Source: Leptolyngbyaceae cyanobacterium RM1_1_2 (GTDB taxonomy: Bacteria > Cyanobacteriota > Cyanobacteriia > Phormidesmidales > Phormidesmidaceae). From it: DNA of 64,000 bases. Below, piece by piece: positions 55,593 to 64,000 of this stretch. The stretch spans positions 1 to 64,000 of the forward strand of contig JAAUQI010000023.1 of the NCBI GenBank assembly GCA_012032345.1, written 5' to 3'. Position numbers and translations under genes: made by a program. The first letter of the stretch is position 1. Every line of letters starts with the position of its first letter. The notes beneath the pieces were generated by a model. The model did no database searches. It was given only the letters and a program-made list of their open reading frames with translations, and was not told the DNA's origin.

Positions 55593-56888
55593 ATGCAGCA
55601 GTTGGTTTGCGATCGCCATCCTTTTCGCCTGTTGCTTTACCTGGAGTGGATTTTGCTCAGTATTGCCGTGCTGGCGGCCTTTTCTCCCCTGCTGTTCTCC
55701 CATCCCCCCAAACATTTCTCGCCCCCGCTACCACAGCTAGCACTGGCAGTGCCGCTAAGAGCGGCGGCGCTGCTGAGTATGGCCGGATTTGGCCTCATGG
55801 GTCTGTGGTTGCCAACTCAGTCTCGTCTCAGTCAGGGACTTTACAGCGCTGTCGGGCTGGGCCTGAGCTGGCTGGCGGTGCTGCTGGTGGGCCACGGTCA
55901 GAGCGTATTTCCGCCACTGCTGCTGATTGTGGTGATTCGAGCCTGTCTGCTGTTTCCCTGGAGTGGGCGGCTGCTGGTGGCAGGGCTGGCCTACGCTTCG
56001 TTCATTTTGATGCTGCTGCTGGCGTTTTTGGGAGTGCGGCCTTTGGGTATACCGCTGGGGCGATCGCTCCCGGCCCTGCTGCGGCGAATGCCTTCAGAAT
56101 CTTTACAGAGCGTGCTGCTGGGGCTAACCCTGAATACGGCGCTGCTGTTTGGCCTAGTACTGGGGTTTGTGCTGCTGCTGGTGGGGGCAGTGCTGGCCGA
56201 GTCTCGCAGCCGCCTGCAGCTTAGTGAAGCCAATCACCGGCTGCGGCAGTATGCGCTGCTGATTGAAAATCAGGCCACTCTGCAAGAGCGCAACCGCATT
56301 GCCCGTGAGATTCATGACTCGGTTGGGCATTCTCTCGTGGCCCAAAGCATTCAGCTCGAAAATGTGGATATGCTGCTGCCTGCCAACAGCGGTCTTTTAG
56401 CCGACCACCTGCACAAAGCCAGACAGCTTGGCCGAGAAGCTCTACAGCATGTGCGGCAGTCGGTAGCGACGCTGCGTCACCATCCGCTGCAGGGCAAAAC
56501 GCTTTCAGCCGCGATCGCCGCCCTGCTGCACGAGTTTCAGCAGACCCATGCAGTGCCGATTGAGGCTGAGGTGCAGCTTGAGACTGAGCCTTCACCCGAG
56601 GTAGCAACCGCCTTTTACCGCATTATTCAAGAGGCGCTGACCAATATCTCAAAGCACGCTCAGGCCGATCGGGTCAAGCTGAGCCTGCGCGATCGCTCAG
56701 GTAGCCTGACCTTGCAGATCCAAGATAACGGCCAGGGTTTTGATCCCAGCCAAAATACCACAGGCTTTGGACTGCAAAGTATGCGAGAACGAACCACCGC
56801 CCTTGGCGGCAGCTTTTATCTCCAGAGTCAGCCCGCTCAAGGCTGTCAGATTCAGGTGGTGATGCCGCGACAGGGGGCAGTCGCGTGA
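55593..56888 (+). CDS. NarL-type membrane sensor histidine kinase
   Basis: This 431-residue protein has an N-terminal membrane domain (about 5-6 helices, 1-205), a HisKA_3 dimerisation helix with phospho-acceptor His in IAREIHDSVGHSL, and a HATPase_c domain with IIQEALTNISKHAQ (N box), DNGQGFD (G1) and TGFGLQSMRER (G2). No large periplasmic sensor loop is present, so it may sense the membrane or a partner. It overlaps the regulator gene by 4 bp (GTGA). Confidence 0.9.
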   Translation: MQQLVCDRHPFRLLLYLEWILLSIAVLAAFSPLLFSHPPKHFSPPLPQLALAVPLRAAALLSMAGFGLMGLWLPTQSRLSQGLYSAVGLGLSWLAVLLVGHGQSVFPPLLLIVVIRACLLFPWSGRLLVAGLAYASFILMLLLAFLGVRPLGIPLGRSLPALLRRMPSESLQSVLLGLTLNTALLFGLVLGFVLLLVGAVLAESRSRLQLSEANHRLRQYALLIENQATLQERNRIAREIHDSVGHSLVAQSIQLENVDMLLPANSGLLADHLHKARQLGREALQHVRQSVATLRHHPLQGKTLSAAIAALLHEFQQTHAVPIEAEVQLETEPSPEVATAFYRIIQEALTNISKHAQADRVKLSLRDRSGSLTLQIQDNGQGFDPSQNTTGFGLQSMRERTTALGGSFYLQSQPAQGCQIQVVMPRQGAVA

Positions 56889-57526
56889 TCAAACTTTTGC
56901 TGGTAGATGATCAAAGCATTGTGCGCGAAGGGCTGCGAAGTCTGCTACAGGCCAAGCCCGATTTAGACGTCATCGGCACGGCAGAGAATGGCAAAGTTGC
57001 GGTTGAGCAAGCCCTCAGCCTGCGCCCTGATGTTGTCCTGATGGATGTGCGGATGCCGACAATGGATGGGGTAGCCGCAACCCGGCATCTGCAAAATCAG
57101 GCTCCAGACATTAAGGTGCTAGTGTTAACCACCTTTGATGACGACGACTATGTATCTCGGGCGATGCAGGGGGGCGCTAAAGGCTATTTGCTCAAAGATA
57201 CGCCTTCTGAGGAGCTAGCCGAGGCCATTCGCGCCATTCAAAAAGGCTACACCCAGTTAGGGCCAGGGCTGTTTAAAAAAGCGATCGCCTCGGTGCCGCC
57301 GCCTGCTGTTGTGCCCCCTCCCGAGCTAAGCCAGCTGACTCCGCGAGAGCGTGAGGTACTCCAGCTGATTGCCGCAGGTCACAGCAACCGCGAGATTGCT
57401 GTGGCTTTATTTATTTCAGAGCGGACGGTTAAAAACCACGTCAACAGCCTGCTGGGTCGCTTAAACCTGCGCGATCGCACCCAGGCTGCCATTTTAGCGA
57501 CCACCCTTTATAGAGAGTCCCTATGA
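56885..57526 (+). CDS. NarL/LuxR-family response regulator
   Basis: This 213-residue protein has a receiver domain (1-120) with acidic pocket VDDQ, phospho-Asp in VVLMDVRMP, Thr in LTTFDDD and Lys in LLKDT. After a Pro-rich linker the LuxR HTH (about 145-205) contains LTPREREVLQLIAAGHSNREIA and ISERTVKNHVNSLLGRL. The GTG start overlaps the kinase stop. It is the partner of the preceding kinase and probably controls the downstream efflux genes and the divergent Spy-like gene. Confidence 0.92.
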   Translation: MIKLLLVDDQSIVREGLRSLLQAKPDLDVIGTAENGKVAVEQALSLRPDVVLMDVRMPTMDGVAATRHLQNQAPDIKVLVLTTFDDDDYVSRAMQGGAKGYLLKDTPSEELAEAIRAIQKGYTQLGPGLFKKAIASVPPPAVVPPPELSQLTPREREVLQLIAAGHSNREIAVALFISERTVKNHVNSLLGRLNLRDRTQAAILATTLYRESL

Positions 57527-58824
57527 TTCCGCTTTTCGATTTCCGGCTGACTTGGTCATGTTCTCAAAAGCTACCCAAGCTCAGCCAGCTCTTTTTAGTC
57601 GGGCTTTTGGGCTTTACGACAGGCTGTAGCTGGTTGCCCAGCAGTGAAGCCCAAACGCGATCGCCAGCAGGACGCGAAGACAGCGGCCCGGTAGCGGTTG
57701 AAACGGCAATCGCCCAAACCGGCTCTGTCGAGACGGGGCTGGAGTATACGGGCACAACGGCCCCTTTGCAAGCAGTTTCTCTGCGCGCTCAGGCCGAAGG
57801 GCAGCTGCTCAGCGCCAGTGTAGATACAGGCGATACGGTAGCAGTGGGTCAGCCCTTGGCCCGTCTAGATGGGTCACTGCTGCAGTCTGAAGTGGATGAG
57901 GCCGCAGCCGAACTAGCCGCCCGCCAGTCTGAAGTAGCCCAGGCGCGATCCCAGGTGAGCAGTGCCCGAACTCAGGTCGAGCAGGCCAGAGTCGAGCTAC
58001 AGCAGGCGATCGCTGATGCCGTTCGTCTACAGCAGCTCGCCGAGGCCGGGGCCATTTCTGCCCAAGAGGCTGAGCTAGCCCAGACGGCCCGTAGCATAGC
58101 AGACCAAGCCCTACAGTCAGCTCAAGAGCAGGTGGCCGCGCAGCAGCAGGCGGTGGCCTCAGCTCAGCGGCGGGTAAACTCACAGCGGGCCATTGTAGAG
58201 CAGACTCGTCAGCGGCTAGCCTATACAACCCTAGCTTCGCCCATTGACGGGGTGGTTTTGACCCGTCCTGCCGAACCAGGCGACTTGATTCAGCCAGGGA
58301 ACGAGGTCTTCAGTCTGGGAGACTTTAGCGCTGTGAAAGTAATTGTGCAGGTGTCAGAGCTGGTACTGAGCCAGATTAGCTCAGGTCAGGCAGTCCAGGT
58401 GCGGCTCGACGCCTTTCCGCAGGAGACTTTGACGGGGCGCATCAGCCGCATTTCCCCCGTCGCCGATGCCACTGCCAGACTGATCCCGGTTGAAGTGACG
58501 ATTCCTAATGCCGATAGAAAAATTGGCAGCGGCCTGTTGGCACGGGTCAACCTGGCTACCTCCAGTCAGGGGATAGTAGTGCCGCAGAGCGCTTTAGAAA
58601 TCAGTGAAAACCCAGCCGATGCTGCAACGGCAACGCTGTTTGTGACTGCTGGGGCCGCCCCCGAGGCCAAAGTGCAGTCCCGCTCAGTTCAAGTAGGTGA
58701 GCGGGCTAACGGGCAGGTTGAAATTCGCTCCGGGCTAGAACCGGGTGAGGCGGTTGTAGTGCGCAGCAGTGGCCCGCTGAGTCAAGGGCAGGTAGTTCGT
58801 TTAAGCATTCTTTCGGAGTCGTAG
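57523..58824 (+). CDS. RND efflux periplasmic adaptor (MFP), lipoprotein
   Basis: This 433-residue adaptor has a lipobox-like FTTGC near residue 35, a lipoyl half (LSASVDTGDTVAVGQPLARLDGS), a long helical hairpin rich in Gln/Ala (about 120-230), the second lipoyl half (YTTLASPIDGVVLTRPAEPGDLI), a beta-barrel and a membrane-proximal domain. It bridges the inner-membrane pump to an outer-membrane channel. Start ATGA overlaps the regulator stop, so kinase, regulator and adaptor are translationally coupled. Confidence 0.92.
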   Translation: MIPLFDFRLTWSCSQKLPKLSQLFLVGLLGFTTGCSWLPSSEAQTRSPAGREDSGPVAVETAIAQTGSVETGLEYTGTTAPLQAVSLRAQAEGQLLSASVDTGDTVAVGQPLARLDGSLLQSEVDEAAAELAARQSEVAQARSQVSSARTQVEQARVELQQAIADAVRLQQLAEAGAISAQEAELAQTARSIADQALQSAQEQVAAQQQAVASAQRRVNSQRAIVEQTRQRLAYTTLASPIDGVVLTRPAEPGDLIQPGNEVFSLGDFSAVKVIVQVSELVLSQISSGQAVQVRLDAFPQETLTGRISRISPVADATARLIPVEVTIPNADRKIGSGLLARVNLATSSQGIVVPQSALEISENPADAATATLFVTAGAAPEAKVQSRSVQVGERANGQVEIRSGLEPGEAVVVRSSGPLSQGQVVRLSILSES

Positions 58825-58834
58825 CAGGATTTTT

Positions 58835-61800
58835 ATGACAGTTTCTCCTCCCGCTGGGCTAAGCGTTAGCCGTTTGGCCATTCGCCGTCACATTGGTACG
58901 CTGATGCTGACGCTGGCCGTCATCGTGCTCGGCTTTTTCTTTATTACTCGCCTGCCTGTTGATTTGTTGCCTTCTATTACCTATCCCCGCATTGGCCTGC
59001 GGCTAGATGCGCCAGGAATTTCACCTGAGGTCGCTGTCGATGAGGTCACCCGTCCCCTAGAGCAAGCGCTGTCAGCGACGGAGGGGGTTGAGCAGGTTTT
59101 TTCTCAAACGCGGGAAGGCCGCATCAGTATTGACCTGTTTTTTCGACCGGGAGGGGATATTGATCAGGCCCTCAATGATGCCACAGCAACGCTCAACCGC
59201 GCCCGCGATACGCTCCCCGATACGGTGGGAGAGCCGCGTCTGTTTAAGTTTGACCCCTCTCAGCTACCCGTCTACGAGCTGGCGCTGACTTCTGAAACGC
59301 TGCAGGGGGTCGATTTGCGGGTGTTTGCTGAGGAAGAACTGGCCCGCGAGCTGGGGGTGATTCCGGGGGTTGCCAGCGTGGATGTCTCTGGCGGTGTGGC
59401 TGAAGAAGTGCAGATTAATTTGAATCTCAGTCGCCTGCAGGCTTTTGGCCTAGATCTCACTGATGTCTTAGATGCTTTGGAGGCCCGAAACCAGGATACT
59501 GCCGGGGGTCGCCTGCGCGGGGGTGAGGCCGAATCGCTAACGCGGCTACGGGGTAAGTTTCAAACAGCAGACGAAGTGCGTAACTTGATTTTTACAGTGG
59601 GCGATCGCACTCCCTTGCAGCAGGTTTATCTGCGAGACTTTGCTGAGGTGATTGACGGCACTGAGGAGCCGCGTATTTTTGTTATGCTCAACGGCCAGCC
59701 CGCTGTGAAGGTAAGCATTCAAAAGCAGCCAGATGCCAACACTGTAGCCGTGGTTGAGGACGTTAAGCAAAGACTGGAAACCCTACAGGCTTCAGGACTA
59801 GTGCCGGCGGATATGGCTCTGACCCCGACCCTAGACGAGTCGCGCTTTATTCGTAACGCCATTGGCAACGTGGCGATTTCTGGACTCACCGGCTCAGCCT
59901 TAGCGGCGATCGCAGTTTTACTCTTTCTCGGCTCTCTGCGGCAAACCCTGATCATCGTCCTAGCGATTCCGCTGGCAACGCTGACGGCCATTTTGCTGAT
60001 TAAGCTGTTTGGCCTATCGCTGAATGTGTTTAGCTTAGGTGGCTTGGCTCTGGGCGTGGGTATCGTGGTGGATAACTCCATCGTCATGCTAGAGAACATT
60101 GCCCAGGGGGTAGAAAATTCCTCAGAGCCATCAGCTAACGGAGCGGGTAATGGGCACAAGGGCAGCAGGCGATCGGTGATACAGCAGGCAGAGCAGAGCA
60201 GCCAAGAGCTAGAGTCTGCCCTGCTGGCCTCGACTACGACCAATCTGGTGGCGGTGCTGCCTTTTTTGCTGATTGGCGGCTTTATCTCGCTGCTGTTTAA
60301 CGAGCTGATTTTGACCGTCAGCTTTGCGGTGGCTTCGTCGCTGGTGGTAGGGCTGACGGTTGTGCCAGCTCTGGCTGCACGGCTGCTGGCCATTCGCGGC
60401 TCCAGCGGTTTGCGGCGGTTTTGGCTAATTCGCCAGTTCAGCCAGAAGCTAGAGGCCGCGACCGGACGCTATATCCGGTTTTTGCGCTGGCTGCTACAGC
60501 GGCGCGTAGCCGCGATCGCCCTGGCCTTTTTGGTACTGGGCGGCGGTAGCCTGCTGATGGTGGGTCAGGTACCTCAGGAGATTTTGCCCCAAATTGACAC
60601 CGGGCAGGCTCGACTGTTTGCCCAGCTGCCACCGGGGACGGCCCTGTCTGACAACCGCCAGGTGATGCAGGCGATCGATGAGCTGCTGCTGGCTCAGCCC
60701 GAGACAGAATACACTTTTACTACTGCTGGCGGAGCGCTGTTTGCCAGCATTACCAGCGAGAATGCGCTGCGGGGGTCTAGCACGATCACGCTGAAGCCCG
60801 GAGCTGACGTGGCGGCTTTTGTAGAGCGTATGAGTCAGGAATTCGAGCAGTTTAATCTGGTGGATACGCTGATTCGTATCAGTCCAGAGTCGGTGCGCGG
60901 TTTGGTTTTGAGCAATTCTCCCGTGCGCTCTGAAATTGATATTGGCCTCCAGGGCAGCAATACCGAAGCGCTGCGGCAGGCAGGTCGTCAGGTACTGGCC
61001 GCCCTAGGAGAGCAGGCAACCCTGGCCCGGTACCGCCCGGATGCCGATGACGCCCAGCCAGAGGTGCAGATTCGCCCAGACTGGGAACGGGCCGCTGACC
61101 TGGGCCTGACGGCTGAGGACTTGGGTGACACGGTGCAGACGATTTTGAATGGCTCGGTACCCACACAGCTTCAGCGCGGCGATCGCCTAGTAGACATTCG
61201 AGTACAGGTCAATCCCGGTCAGATTCAGCGCCCCGCCCAGCTGCGGCAGATACCGTTATTTACCGATCAGGGGCAGCTCGTCCAGCTGGGAGACGTGGCT
61301 CAAATTGAGGCAGGGCAGGCTCCCGGCGAGATTCAGCGGATTAATCAGCGGCAGGTATTTTTGATTGCTGGCAGCTTGGCTGAGGGGGCCAGTCTGGGGG
61401 AGGCTCTAGATGAGGCGGCATTAGTATTGGCTGGTCTAGAGCTGCCTGAGGGGGTGAGCATTTTGCCTAGCTCCAGCGCCGAAACCAATCAGCAGCTCCA
61501 GGCTTCTCTTGTAGTGCTGGGGGGGCTGGCGGCCTTTTTGGTGTTTGTGGTGATGGCCGTGCAGTACAACTCGCTGATTGATCCTCTGGTGATTATGCTC
61601 ACGGTGCCGCTGGCGCTGGCCGGGGGGATTTTGGGACTGTTTATAACCCAGACAGCGATCGGGGCGACGGTAATTGTAGGGGCGGTGCTGCTGGTGGGGA
61701 TCGTTGTTAATAACGCCATCATCATGGTAGAGCTGGCTAATCAGCTCCGCGATCGCGCGGCCCAGGCTTTTGCTCCCATTGATCCCCAGACGGCTATTTT

Positions 61801-62074
61801 ACAGGCAGCTCCTCAGCGACTGCGGCCCATTTTAATGACTACAATCACGACGGTGCTGGGCTTGTTTCCGCTGGCGCTGGGAATTGGTGAAGGTTCGGAG
61901 TTTTTGCAGCCTTTAGGCGTCGTGGTGTTTTCAGGGCTGTCGCTGGCAACAGTGCTGACGCTGCTGATTATCCCCTGCTTTTATAGCCTGCTGCACGATC
62001 CTCGCTGGTCTGGCTGGGGGCGTCGTCTGACCCGCAAAACTCAAACTTTGGTAATATCTCAGCGCGATCGCTAA
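58835..62074 (+). CDS. RND efflux pump permease
   Basis: This 1079-residue inner-membrane pump has 12 transmembrane helices in two halves with two large periplasmic domains. TM4 has GGLALGVGIVVDNSIVMLENI, where one of the two Asp of AcrB is Asn, as in single-Asp HAE-type pumps. A short low-complexity cytoplasmic loop (SSEPSANGAGNGHKGS) is inserted after it. The pump is 10 bp after its adaptor. The substrate could be a drug, lipid or metal. No outer-membrane TolC gene is adjacent. Confidence 0.92.
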   Translation: MTVSPPAGLSVSRLAIRRHIGTLMLTLAVIVLGFFFITRLPVDLLPSITYPRIGLRLDAPGISPEVAVDEVTRPLEQALSATEGVEQVFSQTREGRISIDLFFRPGGDIDQALNDATATLNRARDTLPDTVGEPRLFKFDPSQLPVYELALTSETLQGVDLRVFAEEELARELGVIPGVASVDVSGGVAEEVQINLNLSRLQAFGLDLTDVLDALEARNQDTAGGRLRGGEAESLTRLRGKFQTADEVRNLIFTVGDRTPLQQVYLRDFAEVIDGTEEPRIFVMLNGQPAVKVSIQKQPDANTVAVVEDVKQRLETLQASGLVPADMALTPTLDESRFIRNAIGNVAISGLTGSALAAIAVLLFLGSLRQTLIIVLAIPLATLTAILLIKLFGLSLNVFSLGGLALGVGIVVDNSIVMLENIAQGVENSSEPSANGAGNGHKGSRRSVIQQAEQSSQELESALLASTTTNLVAVLPFLLIGGFISLLFNELILTVSFAVASSLVVGLTVVPALAARLLAIRGSSGLRRFWLIRQFSQKLEAATGRYIRFLRWLLQRRVAAIALAFLVLGGGSLLMVGQVPQEILPQIDTGQARLFAQLPPGTALSDNRQVMQAIDELLLAQPETEYTFTTAGGALFASITSENALRGSSTITLKPGADVAAFVERMSQEFEQFNLVDTLIRISPESVRGLVLSNSPVRSEIDIGLQGSNTEALRQAGRQVLAALGEQATLARYRPDADDAQPEVQIRPDWERAADLGLTAEDLGDTVQTILNGSVPTQLQRGDRLVDIRVQVNPGQIQRPAQLRQIPLFTDQGQLVQLGDVAQIEAGQAPGEIQRINQRQVFLIAGSLAEGASLGEALDEAALVLAGLELPEGVSILPSSSAETNQQLQASLVVLGGLAAFLVFVVMAVQYNSLIDPLVIMLTVPLALAGGILGLFITQTAIGATVIVGAVLLVGIVVNNAIIMVELANQLRDRAAQAFAPIDPQTAILQAAPQRLRPILMTTITTVLGLFPLALGIGEGSEFLQPLGVVVFSGLSLATVLTLLIIPCFYSLLHDPRWSGWGRRLTRKTQTLVISQRDR

Positions 62075-62226
62075 TCATTAAAAATTAGAACAGGGGCCAG
62101 GAATTCGCTACAGAGTTTGCGGAAACAGAGTCGTTCAATTTGGATCTTAAATTGTCACGAGTTCACTTGTTTCCTCAAAGAACGATGCGTTCATATCCTG
62201 ACCTTAAGCATTCTAACCAGAAGATT

Positions 62227-62616
62227 ATGCCACTTACTCAAAAGCGATCGGTGCAGGTTTTTGCCGGAGGTTTGCTGCTCTTGCTTTCGATACTGGCTTT
62301 CACCAATCCCAAAAAAGAAGACTACCTCAGCTACACGGCTGAACAAATTCATCTAGCCTCAGAGCAAGGCTGTCAAGAACTCGACCCCGAGATTGGGGTG
62401 AGTGTCTTCTCGACGCCCACCAGCGAACTCTGTGATTCTTTTGTCCAAGGGGCTGACTTTTTAGGTCGCGGCGTTCTCAAACAGCTAATCAGCTTAGCCA
62501 CAGAAGAACCAGACAACTATCTGATTTTCAGTGTTTATACAACAACAACGCCCGGTCGAGACTACAAAACCCTGGGCATTGGCGGACGTTTCTTTACGCT
62601 CTCAGCCAAGTGGTAA
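62227..62616 (+). CDS. DUF4359 protein
   Basis: ATG 62227 (MPLTQKRSVQVFAGG) gives a 129-residue protein with one N-terminal membrane helix (GGLLLLLSILAF) and a small extracytoplasmic domain. It has Cys residues in QGCQEL and SELCDSF and the strand YLIFSVYTTTTPGRDYKTLGIGGRFFTL, which matches DUF4359. The frame extends upstream to 62140, but this would bury the anchor behind a long basic tail. Function unknown. It lies 152 bp downstream of the pump. Confidence 0.8.
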   Translation: MPLTQKRSVQVFAGGLLLLLSILAFTNPKKEDYLSYTAEQIHLASEQGCQELDPEIGVSVFSTPTSELCDSFVQGADFLGRGVLKQLISLATEEPDNYLIFSVYTTTTPGRDYKTLGIGGRFFTLSAKW

Positions 62617-62741
62617 ACTTTATCACAAATCCCGATTTGACCAGATTGTGATGTTTGCTTATTGACAATCTATCGCCCGACCGAATACATCCTGGCTGTA
62701 GCAAGCTAGGCTACGTGTAGAACTTGTTCTGAGTGATTTTT

Positions 62742-62936
62742 ATGGCCGTTAAGCTAACTGTTCCTTCAATGGTCTGTGATGGCTGTGTTGAAACCGTCAC
62801 TGAAGCGATTAAGAAAGTAGACGGCAGCGCTACGGTTGATATTGATCTTGAGTCCAAACAGGTCGTAGCTGAAACCGCAGCGAGCGAGTCTTCAATCAAA
62901 CAGGCTGTTCAAGCAGCCGGACATACTATTGACTGA
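62742..62936 (+). CDS. Heavy-metal-associated (HMA) domain protein
   Basis: This 64-residue single-domain protein has the ferredoxin-like HMA fold with metal loop VPSMVCDGCVETV (MxCxxC variant) and a C-terminal VQAAGHTI. It resembles copper chaperones (CopZ/Atx1). ATG 62742 is chosen over the GTG at 62733. It is cytoplasmic. No copper ATPase is nearby, so metal and partner are inferred only. Confidence 0.88.
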   Translation: MAVKLTVPSMVCDGCVETVTEAIKKVDGSATVDIDLESKQVVAETAASESSIKQAVQAAGHTID

Positions 62937-63092
62937 GGCTTGCCATTAAATCGGCCTCAATGATTGGTAGGTGCTGTAGCGATCCCACTGAAACTATAGC
63001 AAACCGCAGCTTGGTTAGAACAACTCAGATCGCTGAATCTTTACGTGACCGGCATCCTCTTCATCCTTCTGCCTCTAAGGTAAGATCTGGCT

Positions 63093-63986
63093 TCAACCAA
63101 TTGTGACCTGACTCGTCTGTACCTGAGTTAAAACCTGTATGACCTTTCTATAGGCGACCTGATTATCTTGCTGATAAAAGCAGTGAGCAGCCTGATATAA
63201 GTCAGCGATCGCACTGTGTTTGTCGCTCATCTGGTAGTAAAGCATTCCTCGATTAAAGTAGCTCTGGGCGTGGTCAGACTCTATTGTTAACACCTGACCA
63301 AAATACGCTATTGCCGCTGGGACTTTGCCCTGCTGGTGGCAGACGCAGGCTAAGTTAAAAAAGGCCCTGGCATCCAAAGGATTGTGATCAATTGCCTCCA
63401 GAAAATCAGGCATCGCCGCTGCTAGATTTTGCAATAAAAGATAGGCAACGCCCCGATCGTCATAAATAGCCGCTACGCGCTCAGCCGGGAGCGGCGGAAT
63501 CTTCTGCAGCGACTGGTTGTAGTCAGCGATCGCCGCTTGATAGTTAGCTAAACTAAACTGAGCCAAGCCCCGATTATAAAAAGCTCGGTAGTCATGAGTC
63601 TTTAAGCTAAGCACCCGATCGTAATCATTAATGGCTGCTAGGTAATCACCTGAGCGGTAATTGGCTAAGCCCCGGTTGAGATAAAATTCTGCATGATTAG
63701 AGCTGCGCTCTATAGCCTGGGTGCAGTCAGCAACGGCTTGAACATATTGACCCGTTCTCAAATAGGCCAGACAGCGATTACCGTAAGCAGCGGCGTGATT
63801 TGGCTCTTGCTCAACTGCCTGAGAAAAAGCCGCGATCGCCTGTGAATACTGCTGTGCCTGCAGAGAGGCTACGCCAAGCTGAAAGAAACTTTGATCTGAG
63901 CTACCAATTGCCCAGGTCGGCAAAGCTAGCAGAGTCAAACAGGCAACCAGAACACTACCCAAAAACAACAATCTAGGCTGAAGCAT
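63093..63986 (-). CDS. Exported TPR-repeat protein
   Basis: This protein of about 297 residues has a signal peptide (hydrophobic to about 27, TWAIG) and about seven tetratricopeptide repeats (34-residue units with A/G at the usual helix contacts, for example AAYGNRCLAYLRTGQYVQAVADC and AFYNRGLAQFSLANYQAAIADY). Such proteins are extracytoplasmic scaffolds for protein interactions. The second Met at 63986 is used as start; 63989 is equivalent. It ends 27 bp before the window edge on its 5' side, so its promoter is mostly outside. Confidence 0.88.
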   Translation of the reverse strand: MLQPRLLFLGSVLVACLTLLALPTWAIGSSDQSFFQLGVASLQAQQYSQAIAAFSQAVEQEPNHAAAYGNRCLAYLRTGQYVQAVADCTQAIERSSNHAEFYLNRGLANYRSGDYLAAINDYDRVLSLKTHDYRAFYNRGLAQFSLANYQAAIADYNQSLQKIPPLPAERVAAIYDDRGVAYLLLQNLAAAMPDFLEAIDHNPLDARAFFNLACVCHQQGKVPAAIAYFGQVLTIESDHAQSYFNRGMLYYQMSDKHSAIADLYQAAHCFYQQDNQVAYRKVIQVLTQVQTSQVTIG

Positions 63987-64000
63987 CAATATCTACACGT

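Noticed and set aside
1-64000. tRNA genes, CRISPR arrays, intact insertion sequences, prophage
   Set aside because: No cloverleaf-type TPsiC signatures in gene-free stretches, no regularly spaced repeats, and no transposase or phage genes were found by reading; a tRNAscan or CRISPR search would settle it.

Overview
The window is chromosomal DNA from a cyanobacterium, most likely a filamentous or Leptolyngbya-like lineage. The HIP1 octamer GCGATCGC occurs throughout. Many genes belong to families found mainly in cyanobacteria: DUF2232, DUF2996, DUF3288, DUF4359, DUF4112, an InrS-type nickel sensor, a CmpR-type LysR regulator, a SyCRP1-like regulator, a GltS permease and a Tat-type Rieske protein. 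No rRNA, tRNA, CRISPR array, prophage or intact insertion sequence was found. Genes are close-packed on both strands, mostly in short runs of one to four.

Layout. 1-1.2 kb: frameshifted DUF2232 membrane protein and a Crp-family regulator (-). 1.9-7.9 kb: a 1663-residue protein with a long acidic linker and a C-terminal Hsp70/actin-like fold, then a CmpR-like LysR regulator. 8-10.3 kb: small conserved proteins, a cupin and a ChaN-like protein. 10.3-13.1 kb: an isonitrile-hydratase-like DJ-1 protein and a DevAC-type ABC pair. 13.3-20.2 kb: PEP-CTERM/DUF4114 secreted protein, DUF2996, a zinc-ribbon Ser/Thr kinase, an MrfA-like helicase, YbjN and a Rieske protein. 20.2-31.5 kb: 8-oxoguanine-deaminase-like amidohydrolase, DUF4112, pentapeptide lipoprotein, GAF-LuxR regulator, flavin monooxygenase, HtrA protease, thioredoxin-fold lipoprotein, InrS, M20 amidohydrolase and GltS. 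31.7-36.4 kb: a non-canonical EF-G and two tandem MscS channels.

37.1-48.1 kb is an exopolysaccharide/O-antigen-like cluster. It holds GT4, rfbF-rfbG-rfbH (CDP-4-keto-3,6-dideoxyhexose synthesis), an RmlC-type epimerase, an SDR epimerase/reductase, GT61, a lipoprotein with two pectate-lyase-3 folds and a polytopic polymerase/ligase-like protein. After TrmJ and a beta-lactamase-fold protein comes a (-) strand group of exported proteins (50.7-53.9 kb). In it a Tat-exported amine/L-amino-acid oxidase sits beside an exported RidA-family protein; together they could make and then quench reactive imines outside the cytoplasm. A decayed PIN-toxin gene follows at 54.3-54.7 kb. At 54.9-62.1 kb an Spy/LTXXQ chaperone is divergent from a NarL-type kinase/regulator pair that is translationally coupled to an RND efflux adaptor and closely followed by its pump. 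DUF4359, a heavy-metal-associated protein and a TPR protein close the window.

Four otherwise good genes (DUF2232 protein, DevC-like permease, helicase, rfbF) are each interrupted by one apparent missing base in a mononucleotide run. This suggests homopolymer undercalls in the assembly; those four genes should be treated as probably intact in the organism until re-read.
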